The notes under the pieces are model-generated. The model had not been told where the DNA came from. It ran no database searches and saw only the letters and a program-made list of their open reading frames with translations. DNA of 64,000 nucleotides from Mechercharimyces sp. CAU 1602 (GTDB taxonomy: Bacteria; Bacillota; Bacilli; Thermoactinomycetales; JANTPT01), in the NCBI RefSeq assembly GCF_024753565.1, contig NZ_JANTPT010000001.1:964513-1028512 (forward strand), given 5' to 3'. Shown here piece after piece: positions 44,725-53,414 of the stretch. Position 1 is the stretch's first letter, and each line of letters starts with the position of its first letter. A program made the position numbers and the translations under genes.

Positions 44725-45651
44725 ATGAAAAATTGGAACCGTACGTTGGGTGTTGCTTGCATGGCAGTCATGATGCTGATTGTTAGTGCTTGCGGCTCTA
44801 CTAACTCGGATAGTGACAATGGAAAAATAAAAGTTACAGCGACGACAGGCATGATTGCAGATGCGGTTAAAAACGTCGGTGGCGAACATGTAGAGGTTAC
44901 GGGTCTGATGGGACCAGGTGTAGACCCACACTTATATAAAGCTTCGCAGGGCGACATCAGAAAACTGGATCAAGCGGATATCATTTTTTATAACGGAATT
45001 TACCTTGAAGGAAAGATGGGGGATATTTTAGTAAAAATGGCGAGTGATAAACCTGTGATTGCGATCGCAGAAAATGTTGGGGATAGTCAGTTATTAGAAA
45101 CAGTCGATGGAGCTTACGACCCTCATATTTGGTTTGATGTCCAACTGTGGATGACTGCTGTTGAAAGCGTTCGCGATGGGTTGATTAAACAGGATCCGGA
45201 ACATAAAGAAGATTACGAAGCACAAGCAACGGCGTATCTTAAAAAGCTCGAAGATCTGGATCAATACGTAACAGAGCAGATTTCCACCATCCCAGAAGAT
45301 CAGCTCGTTATGGTTACTGCACACGATGCGTTCACTTACTTTGGCGAGGCGTATGGGATGGAAGTCGTAGGCTTGCAAGGAATTAGCACAGCTTCTGAAT
45401 ATGGATTAAAAGACGTACAGAAGATCGTAGATTTATTAGTTGACCGTGAAATTAAAGCTGTTTTTATTGAATCGAGTGTTCCCAAACGATCCATCGAAGC
45501 GGTTGTTGAAGGTGCTAAAGCCAAAGGTCATGAGGTTACCATTGGTGGTGAACTCTTCTCTGATGCTATGGGTGAAGAAGGAACAGAAGAAGGGACATAT
45601 CTTGGGATGGTACGTCACAACGTGGATACCCTAGTAGAAGCTTTGAAGTAG
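44725..45651 (+). CDS. mntA: manganese/zinc ABC transporter substrate-binding lipoprotein
   Basis: A 308-residue cluster A-I metal-binding lipoprotein. The signal peptide ends in lipobox IVSACGS. Metal ligands expected for the family are seen: His in GVDPHLYKASQG, His in AYDPHIWFDVQLW, Glu/Asp in FIESSVPKRS and the C-terminal GGELFSDAMGEEG. The His-rich loop of zinc-specific ZnuA proteins is absent, which favours manganese. ATG 44725 follows AGGGAGAGAAAGAG. It is the first of a four-gene operon equivalent to B. subtilis mntABCD. Confidence 0.9.
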   Translation: MKNWNRTLGVACMAVMMLIVSACGSTNSDSDNGKIKVTATTGMIADAVKNVGGEHVEVTGLMGPGVDPHLYKASQGDIRKLDQADIIFYNGIYLEGKMGDILVKMASDKPVIAIAENVGDSQLLETVDGAYDPHIWFDVQLWMTAVESVRDGLIKQDPEHKEDYEAQATAYLKKLEDLDQYVTEQISTIPEDQLVMVTAHDAFTYFGEAYGMEVVGLQGISTASEYGLKDVQKIVDLLVDREIKAVFIESSVPKRSIEAVVEGAKAKGHEVTIGGELFSDAMGEEGTEEGTYLGMVRHNVDTLVEALK

Positions 45652-45666
45652 AAAGGAAGACTTACC

Positions 45667-46440
45667 ATGAGTGAAACAAACATACATCCGGTATCGGTAC
45701 GGCAGCTCTCTGTTGCCTATCACAAAAAGCCGGTATTACGAGATATTGGTTATGATGCTCCTGAAGGAGAATTAATTGGGATCATTGGTCCAAATGGGGC
45801 CGGTAAATCTACATTTATTAAAGCTGTGTTAGGACTTTTGCCTCTAGCTAGTGGGAGTGTTTCCTTCTATGGGAAGTCTTATGATGAGCAGCGCCATCTA
45901 GTTGGGTATGTTCCCCAACGGGAGTCTGTAGACTGGGATTTTCCCACTGATGTACTTGATGTTGTTATGATGGGGCGGTATGGAAACCTGGGATGGTTTC
46001 GCCGACCAAAAAAGAAAGATCGCGAAATTGCGATGGAATGCCTTAAGAAAGTGGGCATCGACGCTCTTGCTAAGCGGCAAATTTCGCAGTTGTCAGGTGG
46101 ACAACAACAACGGGTTTTCTTAGCCCGTGCATTAGCACAAGATGCAAAGATTTACTTTATGGATGAACCATTTGTGGGTGTGGATGCAGCTACGGAAAAA
46201 GCGATTATTCAGGTTCTTAGTGAGCTGAAGGCACAGAAAAAGACGGTTTTGGTTGTTCATCACGATCTGCAAACGGTTCCTGAGTATTTTGATTCCGTTT
46301 TACTTCTTAACATGCGTCTGGTTGCGTGCGGCCCCACCAAAGAGGTTTTCACACCGGAAAATCTCCAAAAAACGTATGGGGGTCGACTCACATTTATTCC
46401 AGGAGCAGAAGAGTTGGCTATAGTAGGTGATCGCAAATGA
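45667..46440 (+). CDS. mntB: manganese ABC transporter ATP-binding protein
   Basis: A 257-residue ATPase with Walker A IIGPNGAGKSTFIKAVLGLL (about residues 40-59), Q-loop VPQRESVDWDFP, signature LSGGQQQRVFLARAL, Walker B IYFMDEPFVG and the switch His in LVVHHDLQTV. The VDWDFP phrase after the Q-loop is typical of manganese/zinc-type importers. It starts 15 bases after mntA, and its stop overlaps the permease start (ATGA). Confidence 0.93.
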   Translation: MSETNIHPVSVRQLSVAYHKKPVLRDIGYDAPEGELIGIIGPNGAGKSTFIKAVLGLLPLASGSVSFYGKSYDEQRHLVGYVPQRESVDWDFPTDVLDVVMMGRYGNLGWFRRPKKKDREIAMECLKKVGIDALAKRQISQLSGGQQQRVFLARALAQDAKIYFMDEPFVGVDAATEKAIIQVLSELKAQKKTVLVVHHDLQTVPEYFDSVLLLNMRLVACGPTKEVFTPENLQKTYGGRLTFIPGAEELAIVGDRK

Positions 46441-47711
46441 TGTCGATCTTTATGGACCCTAATGCATGGTGGGTTCTCTCGGGAACAACCCTACTAGGGC
46501 TTTGTAGTGGAGTCCTCGGTAGTTTCGCTTTTTTGCGTAAGCGAGGGCTTATGGGCGATGTCCTCGCTCATGCTGCACTACCTGGAATCTGCCTAGCCTT
46601 CATGCTGATCGGATCTAAGAATTCGTTTGCCTTTCTCTTAGGAGCCATCTTTACCGGTGTACTAGGGTCTCTTTGTATTCAATGGATTACCCGTTATTCT
46701 CGCATCAAAGAAGATACTGCCTTGGGACTGGTGCTGTCTGTCTTCTTTGGTTTTGGAATTGTACTTCTAACGCAAATTCAACATAGTAATGATGGCAATC
46801 AATCTGGTCTGGATAAATTCTTATTCGGACAATCGGCTTCCATGGTTCCCAGCGATGTTACTATGATGAGTATTATCTCTGTGGTCTTGCTTATGCTCTG
46901 CTTTCTGTTTTTTAAGGAGTTGAAACTTCTTTGCTTTGATGCCCAATTTGGGCAGAGCATCGGTTTCTCATTGAGAGGACTGGACTTTCTATTAATGTTG
47001 TTTCTAGTGATTGCTGTTGTCATTGGCTTGCAAGTTGCCGGTGTTGTTTTGATGGCGGCTATGCTTATCACTCCTGCTGCCGCTGCTCGTTACTGGACAG
47101 AAAAACTCCACTTGATGGTGATCATTTCGGCAGTCATGGGTGCTTTATCTGGCGTATTGGGAACATGGATCAGTGCTTTGGGTTACAATTTGTCTACCGG
47201 TCCCCTGATCGTTATGGCTGCGACCACGATGTTTATCGTTTCCATGATTTTTGCACCTAAGAGAGGGTTGTTGGCTAAATGGATTCACCATTTGCGTACA
47301 CGAAAACAAGTGGCACACAATCAAATGTTGGAACAACTCTTCCTGCTTTCATTGGAAACGAAAAGCCTCTCGCTTTCGCTCTCGGACATTCCTAAAACGA
47401 AGCGTCCGTCGAATAGTCAGTTTAAGGAACTCGAAAAAGAAGAACTCCTTACCTTCTCTTCTTCTGAACAGACTGTCCAGCTGAGTGAAGAAGGTTTTCA
47501 CATGGCATACGAAGTTGTCTTAAAAAAACGTATGTTTGAAATGTGGTTAATGCATGAAAGCGATCTTGAAGGAGAATATCCAGTACGAGAAAAGATCTCA
47601 CAATCGTATATCCCCGATGAAATCAAACAACGTTTGCATCAATTGCTTGTTCAACATCAATATGAACCACAGTGGCATCCACAGCTACAAGAGAGGAGGG
47701 CAACCTCATGA
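46437..47711 (+). CDS. mntC: manganese ABC transporter permease with C-terminal DtxR-like domain
   Basis: A 424-residue protein. Residues 1 to about 280 form an ABC-3 type permease with eight or nine membrane segments (GLMGDVLAHAALPGICLAFM, GLQVAGVVLMAAMLITPAAA). The last 140 residues are soluble: a winged-helix-like part (HNQMLEQLFLLSLETKSLSL onward, ending LSEEGFHMAYEVVLKKRMFE) and a helical part resembling the dimerisation domain of DtxR/MntR regulators (MWLMHESDLEGEYPVREKIS). B. subtilis MntC has a similarly long tail. The tail's role, perhaps metal sensing at the transporter, is inference. Confidence 0.88.
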   Translation: MMSIFMDPNAWWVLSGTTLLGLCSGVLGSFAFLRKRGLMGDVLAHAALPGICLAFMLIGSKNSFAFLLGAIFTGVLGSLCIQWITRYSRIKEDTALGLVLSVFFGFGIVLLTQIQHSNDGNQSGLDKFLFGQSASMVPSDVTMMSIISVVLLMLCFLFFKELKLLCFDAQFGQSIGFSLRGLDFLLMLFLVIAVVIGLQVAGVVLMAAMLITPAAAARYWTEKLHLMVIISAVMGALSGVLGTWISALGYNLSTGPLIVMAATTMFIVSMIFAPKRGLLAKWIHHLRTRKQVAHNQMLEQLFLLSLETKSLSLSLSDIPKTKRPSNSQFKELEKEELLTFSSSEQTVQLSEEGFHMAYEVVLKKRMFEMWLMHESDLEGEYPVREKISQSYIPDEIKQRLHQLLVQHQYEPQWHPQLQERRATS

Positions 47712-48607
47712 GTGATTTTTGGATTATCCTCACTGGCGGTCTCGTCGCTGCTGCTTGTGGCATGCTAGGCTGTTTTCTCATCCTGCGTCGTATGGCGATG
47801 ATTGGAGACGCGATCAGCCATGCCATCCTGCCTGGAATCGTGCTTGCTTTTCTTTTCAGTGGAAGTCGAGATCCTTTGCCGATGTTGATCGGGGCTGCTA
47901 TTTTTGGTCTTTTGTGCACCATTATAATTCAGATGTTACGTGGGCAAGGTGTTCAATCGGACGCTGCAATCAGTGTTAGCTTTACATCCTTGTTTGCCAT
48001 TGGAATTATTTTAGTCTCTTTGTTCTCACGTCAAGTAGATCTCGATCTGGATTGTGTTCTTTATGGAGAGATCGCTTATGTTCCTTGGGACACATGGCAA
48101 CTATTTGGTTTAGATTTAGGACCAGTGGCCGTTTGGGGAATTGGGGCTGCCTTCCTCTTTAGTTTAGGGTTGATTCTCTTGTTCTATAAGCAGTTTAAAC
48201 TTTGTGCTTTTGATCCTGCTCTCGCGGCAACATTGGGCATCCCGGTTATGCTTTTTCACTATTTACTTATGGGCATGGTTTCTGTTACTACGGTCGCTTC
48301 TTTTGAAAGTGTAGGTGCAATCTTAGTTGTGGCTATGCTGATCGTTCCATCGGCTACTGCCTACTTACTGACGGATCGTCTGTCTGTTATGCTTTGGCTT
48401 AGTGTCATTATTGGCTTCATAAGTTCAGCTGGTGGTTACTTTATGGCACAACAAATAGATGCCTCTATTGCGGGTTGTATGACTTCGATGGCTGCAGTGC
48501 TGTTTGTGATTGCGTTTTTGTTCTCACCTAAACATGGGGTTCTCACCCGCTGGTGGATGCAAAGACAGTTACGAAATCAATTAGAAACAGAGAATGCTAA
48601 CGGATGA
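47708..48607 (+). CDS. mntD: manganese ABC transporter permease, second subunit
   Basis: A 299-residue ABC-3 family permease with about eight membrane segments. The conserved loop RRMAMIGDAISHAILPGIVL and the later VGAILVVAMLIVPSATAYLL match the family. GAGGAGGG precedes ATG 47708, which overlaps the mntC stop by four bases. It lacks the soluble tail of its partner. A strong terminator closes the operon. Confidence 0.92.
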   Translation: MSDFWIILTGGLVAAACGMLGCFLILRRMAMIGDAISHAILPGIVLAFLFSGSRDPLPMLIGAAIFGLLCTIIIQMLRGQGVQSDAAISVSFTSLFAIGIILVSLFSRQVDLDLDCVLYGEIAYVPWDTWQLFGLDLGPVAVWGIGAAFLFSLGLILLFYKQFKLCAFDPALAATLGIPVMLFHYLLMGMVSVTTVASFESVGAILVVAMLIVPSATAYLLTDRLSVMLWLSVIIGFISSAGGYFMAQQIDASIAGCMTSMAAVLFVIAFLFSPKHGVLTRWWMQRQLRNQLETENANG

Positions 48608-48614
48608 TGCAAAA

Positions 48615-48657
48615 CAAAACGGTTACTCCTCCATGCAAGGAGGAGTAACCGTTTTTT
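48615..48657. terminator. terminator after the manganese transporter operon
   Basis: AAAACGGTTACTCCTCC pairs with GGAGGAGTAACCGTTTT around a short loop, with extra As and Ts, so it can also act on the converging SBBP gene. Confidence 0.92.
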
Positions 48658-48678
48658 CTCATACAAATTTCTCTTTAG

Positions 48679-50652
48679 TTAACTTATTTCTCCCTCTCCT
48701 AATCCACGCGGGCCTCTAGCCCCACGTGGCCCACGTGGTCCACGTGAGCCTGTTGGACCCGTTGGACCGGTTGCTCCTGTCACACCTTGACTGCCAATGC
48801 TTACGGCATACGCATCAATAATTCCACCAAATACGGATTGGAAAGCCCCCGGTGTAATTGGAAAATCGGTTGAGAACGTAAACCCGGTTGCAAAAATGCG
48901 GTTTTGCCTTCCGACTGCTACCCCTCTCCCGGTATCAGCTAAGCTTCCCCCGAAGTAGGTTGAGTATAAAATACCTGTTCCAGCAAAGCTGACGAGCGTA
49001 AAGAACGCATCGGATAGTCCTCGCAGATTACGTTGAACGGCATCTGAGGTAATAGGAAAGTCGTTCGATGTGGTGGTACCCACTATCCAAGCATTGTTAA
49101 ACGGGTCCAATGCGATTGCATTCCCAAAATCTCTCACATTTCCTCCCAAATAGGTTGAATAGACAATGTTGTTTCCTTGTGGAGTGAACTTTGTCACATA
49201 TGCCTTATTAAGCGCAGGACTCAGCTGTGTTTGAAAGGCACCATTTGATGTAGGGAAGTCAGTTGAGCCCGTTTGACCGGTTACATAAGCAGAGCCAAAT
49301 GCATCGATGGTAAGAGCTAACCCTTCTTCCAGACTATCTCTACTCTCTCCACCTAGGTAGGTAGAGTAAATTAAGGATGATCCCTCATCATTCAACTTGG
49401 TAACAAAAGCTTTTTCTAACCCCCTAAAAACCGTTTGAAAGGCACCTGCTGTGATAGGGAAATTAGTAGAATTTGTGCATCCAGTGACAAAAGCTTGATT
49501 ATTGGTATCAATTGCAATTCCCCTACCTTGATCTTCGTTATCCCCTCCGAGATAAGTTGAATAAACGAGTGATGTACCTGCCGGGCTCACTTTGGATACA
49601 AATGCATTTGCTTCTCCTTGTGGGAGAGTCTGAAAGGCACCTGCTGTGATGGGGAAATTAGCGGAAGAAGTAATACCGGTGAGATAAGCGGCTGCAGAGG
49701 CATCAAGTGCAATACTAAAACCTAGATCTTCATCGCGTCCTCCTAGGAACGTAGAGTAAACGAGAGATGAGCCATCAGGGGTAAGTTTCGTCACAAACGC
49801 ATCCCCTATGCCTCCTCCATAGATGGATTGAATCGCATTCTTTATGGGGAAGTTGGTGGAGCATGTTAAACCGGTTATATATGCATTTTCTTCCATATCA
49901 ATTGCCACATCCCCGCCTTGATCGGTATCTGATCCGCCGATGTAAGTAGAATAAAGAAGGGACATCCCATCGACACTCATTTTTGTTACAAATACATCGC
50001 TTTCTCCCTCGAGGTTGGTCTGAAAAGCACCTGTTGTAATAGGGAAGTTTGTTGACTGAGTTGCTCCTACCACATAAGCATGCTGGTTGCCATCTACGGA
50101 GATACCTAAACCAAGATCATCATCATTCCCACCTAGGTAGGTAGAATAAAGGACGACCAATGGATCGATGACGAGCGGTAAGCTTTGATCGTAATCTTCT
50201 AAAATCTCAAATCCAATGGTTCCATCATCTCTTAGCTCAAATCGAGTCGGAATCTCTTGTTGCTCTTGAAAACTAACCGGTTGTTTTTCAATGAGGAGGC
50301 AGGAGGGTGTTTGGATCCACAATTCCCCTGAATTCGATAAGATCAATTGATCATTGCCCTCATAAGTTAACTGAACCTTCTTGGGATCTGTTCCAGGGTG
50401 TACGATAAATTCGTATTTAAATCCATCTGTATGGTGGCGAAAGACGGCATCTACACCTGTCCATAAGCCAAAATAATGGGCGCTTCCTTTCTCTTTTCCC
50501 ATCTGGATTCTGACATCAGCTTGCGGATGACAAAAAGATAGCTTCACTTTGTAACTTGTTAATAGTAAGCCATCTTTCTGGTAATTCAAGTGAAAGGGGC
50601 CTCTACAGGGAAGAGGCTCTATGTTACTCATACCGATGATAGAATTATGCAC
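48679..50652 (-). CDS. SBBP-repeat beta-propeller protein with collagen-like tail
   Basis: A 657-residue protein. Residues 1 to about 165 resemble the N-terminal domain that precedes SBBP repeats in many bacteria (YEFIVHPGTDPKKVQLTYEG, ending SLPLVIDPLVVLYSTYLGG). Seven repeats of about 57-60 residues follow, each marked by a YSTYLGG-type turn, an AYVTG strand and FPITAGAFQ. The C-terminus is a short collagen-like Gly-X-Y run (GVTGATGPTGPTGSRGPRG onward). No signal peptide is visible. GTG 50652 follows AAAAGGAAGTGAG; ATG 50631 is an alternative start. A spore-surface or exosporium role is possible because collagen-like tails are common there, but that is inference. Confidence 0.88.
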   Translation of the reverse strand: MHNSIIGMSNIEPLPCRGPFHLNYQKDGLLLTSYKVKLSFCHPQADVRIQMGKEKGSAHYFGLWTGVDAVFRHHTDGFKYEFIVHPGTDPKKVQLTYEGNDQLILSNSGELWIQTPSCLLIEKQPVSFQEQQEIPTRFELRDDGTIGFEILEDYDQSLPLVIDPLVVLYSTYLGGNDDDLGLGISVDGNQHAYVVGATQSTNFPITTGAFQTNLEGESDVFVTKMSVDGMSLLYSTYIGGSDTDQGGDVAIDMEENAYITGLTCSTNFPIKNAIQSIYGGGIGDAFVTKLTPDGSSLVYSTFLGGRDEDLGFSIALDASAAAYLTGITSSANFPITAGAFQTLPQGEANAFVSKVSPAGTSLVYSTYLGGDNEDQGRGIAIDTNNQAFVTGCTNSTNFPITAGAFQTVFRGLEKAFVTKLNDEGSSLIYSTYLGGESRDSLEEGLALTIDAFGSAYVTGQTGSTDFPTSNGAFQTQLSPALNKAYVTKFTPQGNNIVYSTYLGGNVRDFGNAIALDPFNNAWIVGTTTSNDFPITSDAVQRNLRGLSDAFFTLVSFAGTGILYSTYFGGSLADTGRGVAVGRQNRIFATGFTFSTDFPITPGAFQSVFGGIIDAYAVSIGSQGVTGATGPTGPTGSRGPRGPRGARGPRGLGEGEIS

Positions 50653-50784
50653 AACCGTCTCACTTCCTTTTAAGCGTTCTAAATAATCGCTGTATGGGAT
50701 ATATGCTATGTCATCAAATCAACTTTTGTTTAGGCAGAACACAAAACTTGTCCAATTTTTTTGTGATTGACAAACATTCTCTCC

Positions 50785-50828
50785 CTATAATATCATGTGT
50801 TTAAACGGTTAAACATATGATATTATAG
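50785..50828. promoter_or_regulatory. 44-bp near-perfect palindrome in the SDR promoter
   Basis: Outer arms CTATAATATCAT (50785-50796) and ATGATATTATAG (50817-50828) are exact reverse complements. Between them, GTTTAA/TTAAAC arms surround a four-base ACGG centre. TATAAT lies within the left arm and a TTGACA at 50767-50772 lies upstream, so a bound protein would cover the promoter and ribosome site of the SDR gene. The ArsR-type regulator encoded downstream is the obvious candidate. Confidence 0.65.
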
Positions 50829-50837
50829 GAGGAACCA

Positions 50838-51620
50838 ATGATGAAACAGACTGCTTTAATTACAGGTGCTTCAAGTGGAATAGGGGAAGAGCTGGCTAAG
50901 GTGTTTGCAAGGAATAATCATGATCTTATCTTGGTTGCGCGTAGAGAAGATCGTTTAGCAAAGTTAGCACAAGAATTACAGCAGCAATATGGTGTGCAAG
51001 CAGAGGTTTTAGCTGAGGACCTTGGGGATGAAGGGGCACCAGTTCGCATTTATGAACAGATGAAGCAGAGTGGAAAGCAAGTGGATATTTTAGTTAACAA
51101 TGCCGGCTTTGGTTCATTTGGTTCGTTTGTGGAGCAGGATTTAGAGAGCGAATTAAACATGGTAGATGTTAATGTAAAAGCATTAGTAGCATTAACCAGA
51201 CTCTTCCTTCCTGATATGGTGGAAAGGGGATATGGAGGGATTCTTCACACAGCCTCGGTGGTGGGTCTTTTACCAGGGGGACCACTAATGTCCATCTATT
51301 ACGCTACAAAATCATTTGTTGTTTCGTTTACACAAGCGCTAGCTAATGAATTAGAGGGGACGGGAGTAAAGGTAAGTGCTCTTTGCCCAGGCCCCACGAA
51401 GACTGGTTTTCCAGAACGGGCAAGTTGGGATGCTTCTAAAGTGATGAAATCAGCAATGACCGCGTCACAAGTAGCACAGATTGGTTATGATGGTTTTCAA
51501 AATGGGAAGATATTAACGGTTCCTGGGTTTTCGAATCGACTCATTATCCGTTTAGGACAAATGTTACCGCGTAAAGTAGTGACAAAGGTAGTTCGTCGAT
51601 CTCAAGATGCGCGCTCATAG
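50838..51620 (+). CDS. short-chain dehydrogenase/reductase (SDR)
   Basis: A 260-residue classical SDR oxidoreductase. The NAD(P)-binding TGASSGIGEELAKVFARN is at residues 8-25 and NNAGFGSFGSFV near residue 90. The catalytic Tyr-Lys pair is in YYATKSFVVSFTQAL (Tyr about 155) and CPGPTKTGF closes the cofactor site. Arg residues after the first strand (VARREDRL) suggest NADPH. It resembles the DltE/YqjQ-type SDRs of unknown substrate. ATG 50838 follows AGGAGGAA. It probably forms an operon with the arsR-type gene 96 bases downstream. Confidence 0.92.
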   Translation: MMKQTALITGASSGIGEELAKVFARNNHDLILVARREDRLAKLAQELQQQYGVQAEVLAEDLGDEGAPVRIYEQMKQSGKQVDILVNNAGFGSFGSFVEQDLESELNMVDVNVKALVALTRLFLPDMVERGYGGILHTASVVGLLPGGPLMSIYYATKSFVVSFTQALANELEGTGVKVSALCPGPTKTGFPERASWDASKVMKSAMTASQVAQIGYDGFQNGKILTVPGFSNRLIIRLGQMLPRKVVTKVVRRSQDARS

Positions 51621-51716
51621 TATGTGCTTACCAGTAGATGTTTTTTGTGAAAACGATTAAAATAGAAAGGATCGAATGGTTTTATATTGAAAGGTCATGT
51701 TCGTGGAGGAAATGTC

Positions 51717-52022
51717 ATGGAGCAAATGAAGATGGAATCCTTTTGCAACTGTACACCGATCTTTCATGCGTTGGGTGATCCTGCTCGTCAACGAATTATT
51801 CTCATGTTGGTGGATAAAGAAAGATTAAGTGTAAATGAAATTGCAGAACAGTCGACTTTGTCGCGCCCAGCCATCTCTCATCATCTTAAAGTACTACGTG
51901 AAGCAGGTTTGGTTCATATCGAGCAAAAAGGAACACAACGCTTCTATTCACTAAGTATGGAAGATGCGATTGGTAAGCTCAAAGCGCTGGTACAAGCAGT
52001 GGAGCACGCGTGCGAAAAATAA
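51717..52022 (+). CDS. ArsR-family transcriptional regulator
   Basis: A 101-residue winged-helix repressor. FHALGDPARQRIILMLVDKE is the family opening and STLSRPAISHHLKVLREAGL is the recognition helix. GTQRFYSLSM marks the wing. The metal-binding ELCV(C)DL motif of ArsR/CadC proteins is absent; the only Cys residues are in FCNCTP at the N-terminus and near the C-terminus, so the signal may not be a metal. GTGGAGGAAATGTC selects ATG 51717. Likely autoregulator of the SDR unit. Confidence 0.9.
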   Translation: MEQMKMESFCNCTPIFHALGDPARQRIILMLVDKERLSVNEIAEQSTLSRPAISHHLKVLREAGLVHIEQKGTQRFYSLSMEDAIGKLKALVQAVEHACEK

Positions 52023-52038
52023 GGATATGAAAATATTT

Positions 52039-52084
52039 TACATAAAAGGACCTACCCGGTAGATCGGTAGGTCCTTTTATGTAA
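52039..52084. terminator. bidirectional terminator
   Basis: CATAAAAGGACCTACC pairs with GGTAGGTCCTTTTATG around a nine-base loop, between the converging arsR-type and ZIP transporter genes. Confidence 0.92.
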
Positions 52085-52086
52085 AA

Positions 52087-53232
52087 CTAAGGTTTCTTCA
52101 CTTCAAGAATGATACTCTCCATGAGTGGTTGACTCTCTATTTCGTAGGGAGCATGGGTATTGGCATTTAAGGTGACGGCTATTGTGTGTCTACCAGGAGA
52201 TAATGATGGAATATGATACCAGGAACTATACAAACGAGCTACTTTTTTTCCATCAATATAAAGATGTGCGTGCCCAGTTCCTTGTTGGTGCTGTTTACCT
52301 GCATGTTCAGGGGTGAATGTGAAATGGGTGGTTTTCAAATTAAGATTCCAACCTGAAATGGGATCGGGCGTAATGGTGAGCTGGAGCGTAGGAGCGTTCT
52401 CCTTACTTATCTCGATGGGCTTTTGTGCACTCATTTGATGATGGGAAGATGACATGTCGTCTTGAGAGTGATGTGTTGAACTTGTTTGATTTGCTGGATG
52501 GGCATGTAACTCTTGATCTTTCGGGGTTATCCAATCTGCTCCCCAGTTAAAGGTGTAGTAAATGAGTACACCTATAACCATATAGCCGATGGTGCTTCGT
52601 TCTTTTTTAAGCAGTGGGAACAGCTCACTCCCGGTGATGTAAAGAAGTAATCCGGCGGCAAAGAGGAGGGAAGCGGAAGTAAAAGTCGAATTCATAGAGA
52701 ATATAAACCCTAGACTGTAACCGCTCAATGTCCCTAAGAAAGTGATAAATGCTAATATAAGAGTAAAGACGAATGCTTGCCTTCTCGCTTGTCTCCATGC
52801 GACGATAAGGGTAGAAATGACGGCTCCTTCAGGTATCTTGTGTAATATCAAAGCAAACGCGAGGGTGATGCCGATCGTAGCTGTAGCTAAAAAACCTACG
52901 CCAATCGCAAAACCTTCAAAGAAGGCATGAACAGATAACCCTATCATGGTGATCCATATTACTTTTTTGCTGCTCTCGTTTTGATGTCGAGCAATAATCA
53001 CATGAAGTGCTAGAGCGACTAGAAAACCGATGACAATCCAAGGAGCCATCTGGGGAGAACTTGGTAAAGCATGAGCGAGCAAACCGCTGACGATCACGGT
53101 AAGGAGAAGACCAACTCCCAGTGAGAGTAGGTTTTGTAAGTGATGAGGTTTTGTTGGTCTTCTCCACCAAATCCAAATGCTCCCTATTATATAGCCTATC
53201 CCTGTTAATAGGGCAAAGAATAGTAAGGACAT
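52087..53232 (-). CDS. ZIP-family metal transporter with C-terminal exported domain
   Basis: A 381-residue protein. Residues 1 to about 235 are a ZIP transporter with eight membrane segments and the paired metal-site motifs HAFFEGFAIGVGF and LILHKIPEGAVIST. A His/Ser-rich linker follows (HAHPANQTSSTHHSQDDMSS). The last 110 residues are a predicted extracytoplasmic beta-domain (FTPEHAGKQHQQGTGHAHLY, then VARLYSSWYHIPSLSPGRHT) of the kind seen in copper-related exported proteins. GGGGAGAAG supports ATG 53232; the longer frame upstream is unlikely. The substrate metal is not known. Confidence 0.87.
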   Translation of the reverse strand: MSLLFFALLTGIGYIIGSIWIWWRRPTKPHHLQNLLSLGVGLLLTVIVSGLLAHALPSSPQMAPWIVIGFLVALALHVIIARHQNESSKKVIWITMIGLSVHAFFEGFAIGVGFLATATIGITLAFALILHKIPEGAVISTLIVAWRQARRQAFVFTLILAFITFLGTLSGYSLGFIFSMNSTFTSASLLFAAGLLLYITGSELFPLLKKERSTIGYMVIGVLIYYTFNWGADWITPKDQELHAHPANQTSSTHHSQDDMSSSHHQMSAQKPIEISKENAPTLQLTITPDPISGWNLNLKTTHFTFTPEHAGKQHQQGTGHAHLYIDGKKVARLYSSWYHIPSLSPGRHTIAVTLNANTHAPYEIESQPLMESIILEVKKP

Positions 53233-53378
53233 TTCACTTCTCCCCTTTCTCTTTTTTATGTATGATAAGTGATCACGATTTAACACAGGTTCATTTGAAG
53301 TTCAATTCTTTGACACAGATAAATCTTGATCATACAGAGGGTTTTGGTTACATTAGTACATAGATATAGAATGTGTAT

Positions 53379-53394
53379 TGATGTTATAACATCA
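53379..53394. promoter_or_regulatory. perfect 16-bp palindrome, probable operator
   Basis: TGATGTTATAACATCA is its own reverse complement. It lies 20 bases upstream of the DeoR-type regulator start and within the divergent promoter region shared with the ZIP transporter, so autoregulation and control of both directions are plausible. Confidence 0.6.
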
Positions 53395-53414
53395 CAGATG
53401 TGGGGGCGATCACG

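Noticed and set aside
49200-50100. Direct DNA repeats in the SBBP gene considered as a CRISPR-like or mobile repeat array
   Set aside because: The period matches about 57-60 codons and the repeats diverge at third positions, so they are protein repeats.
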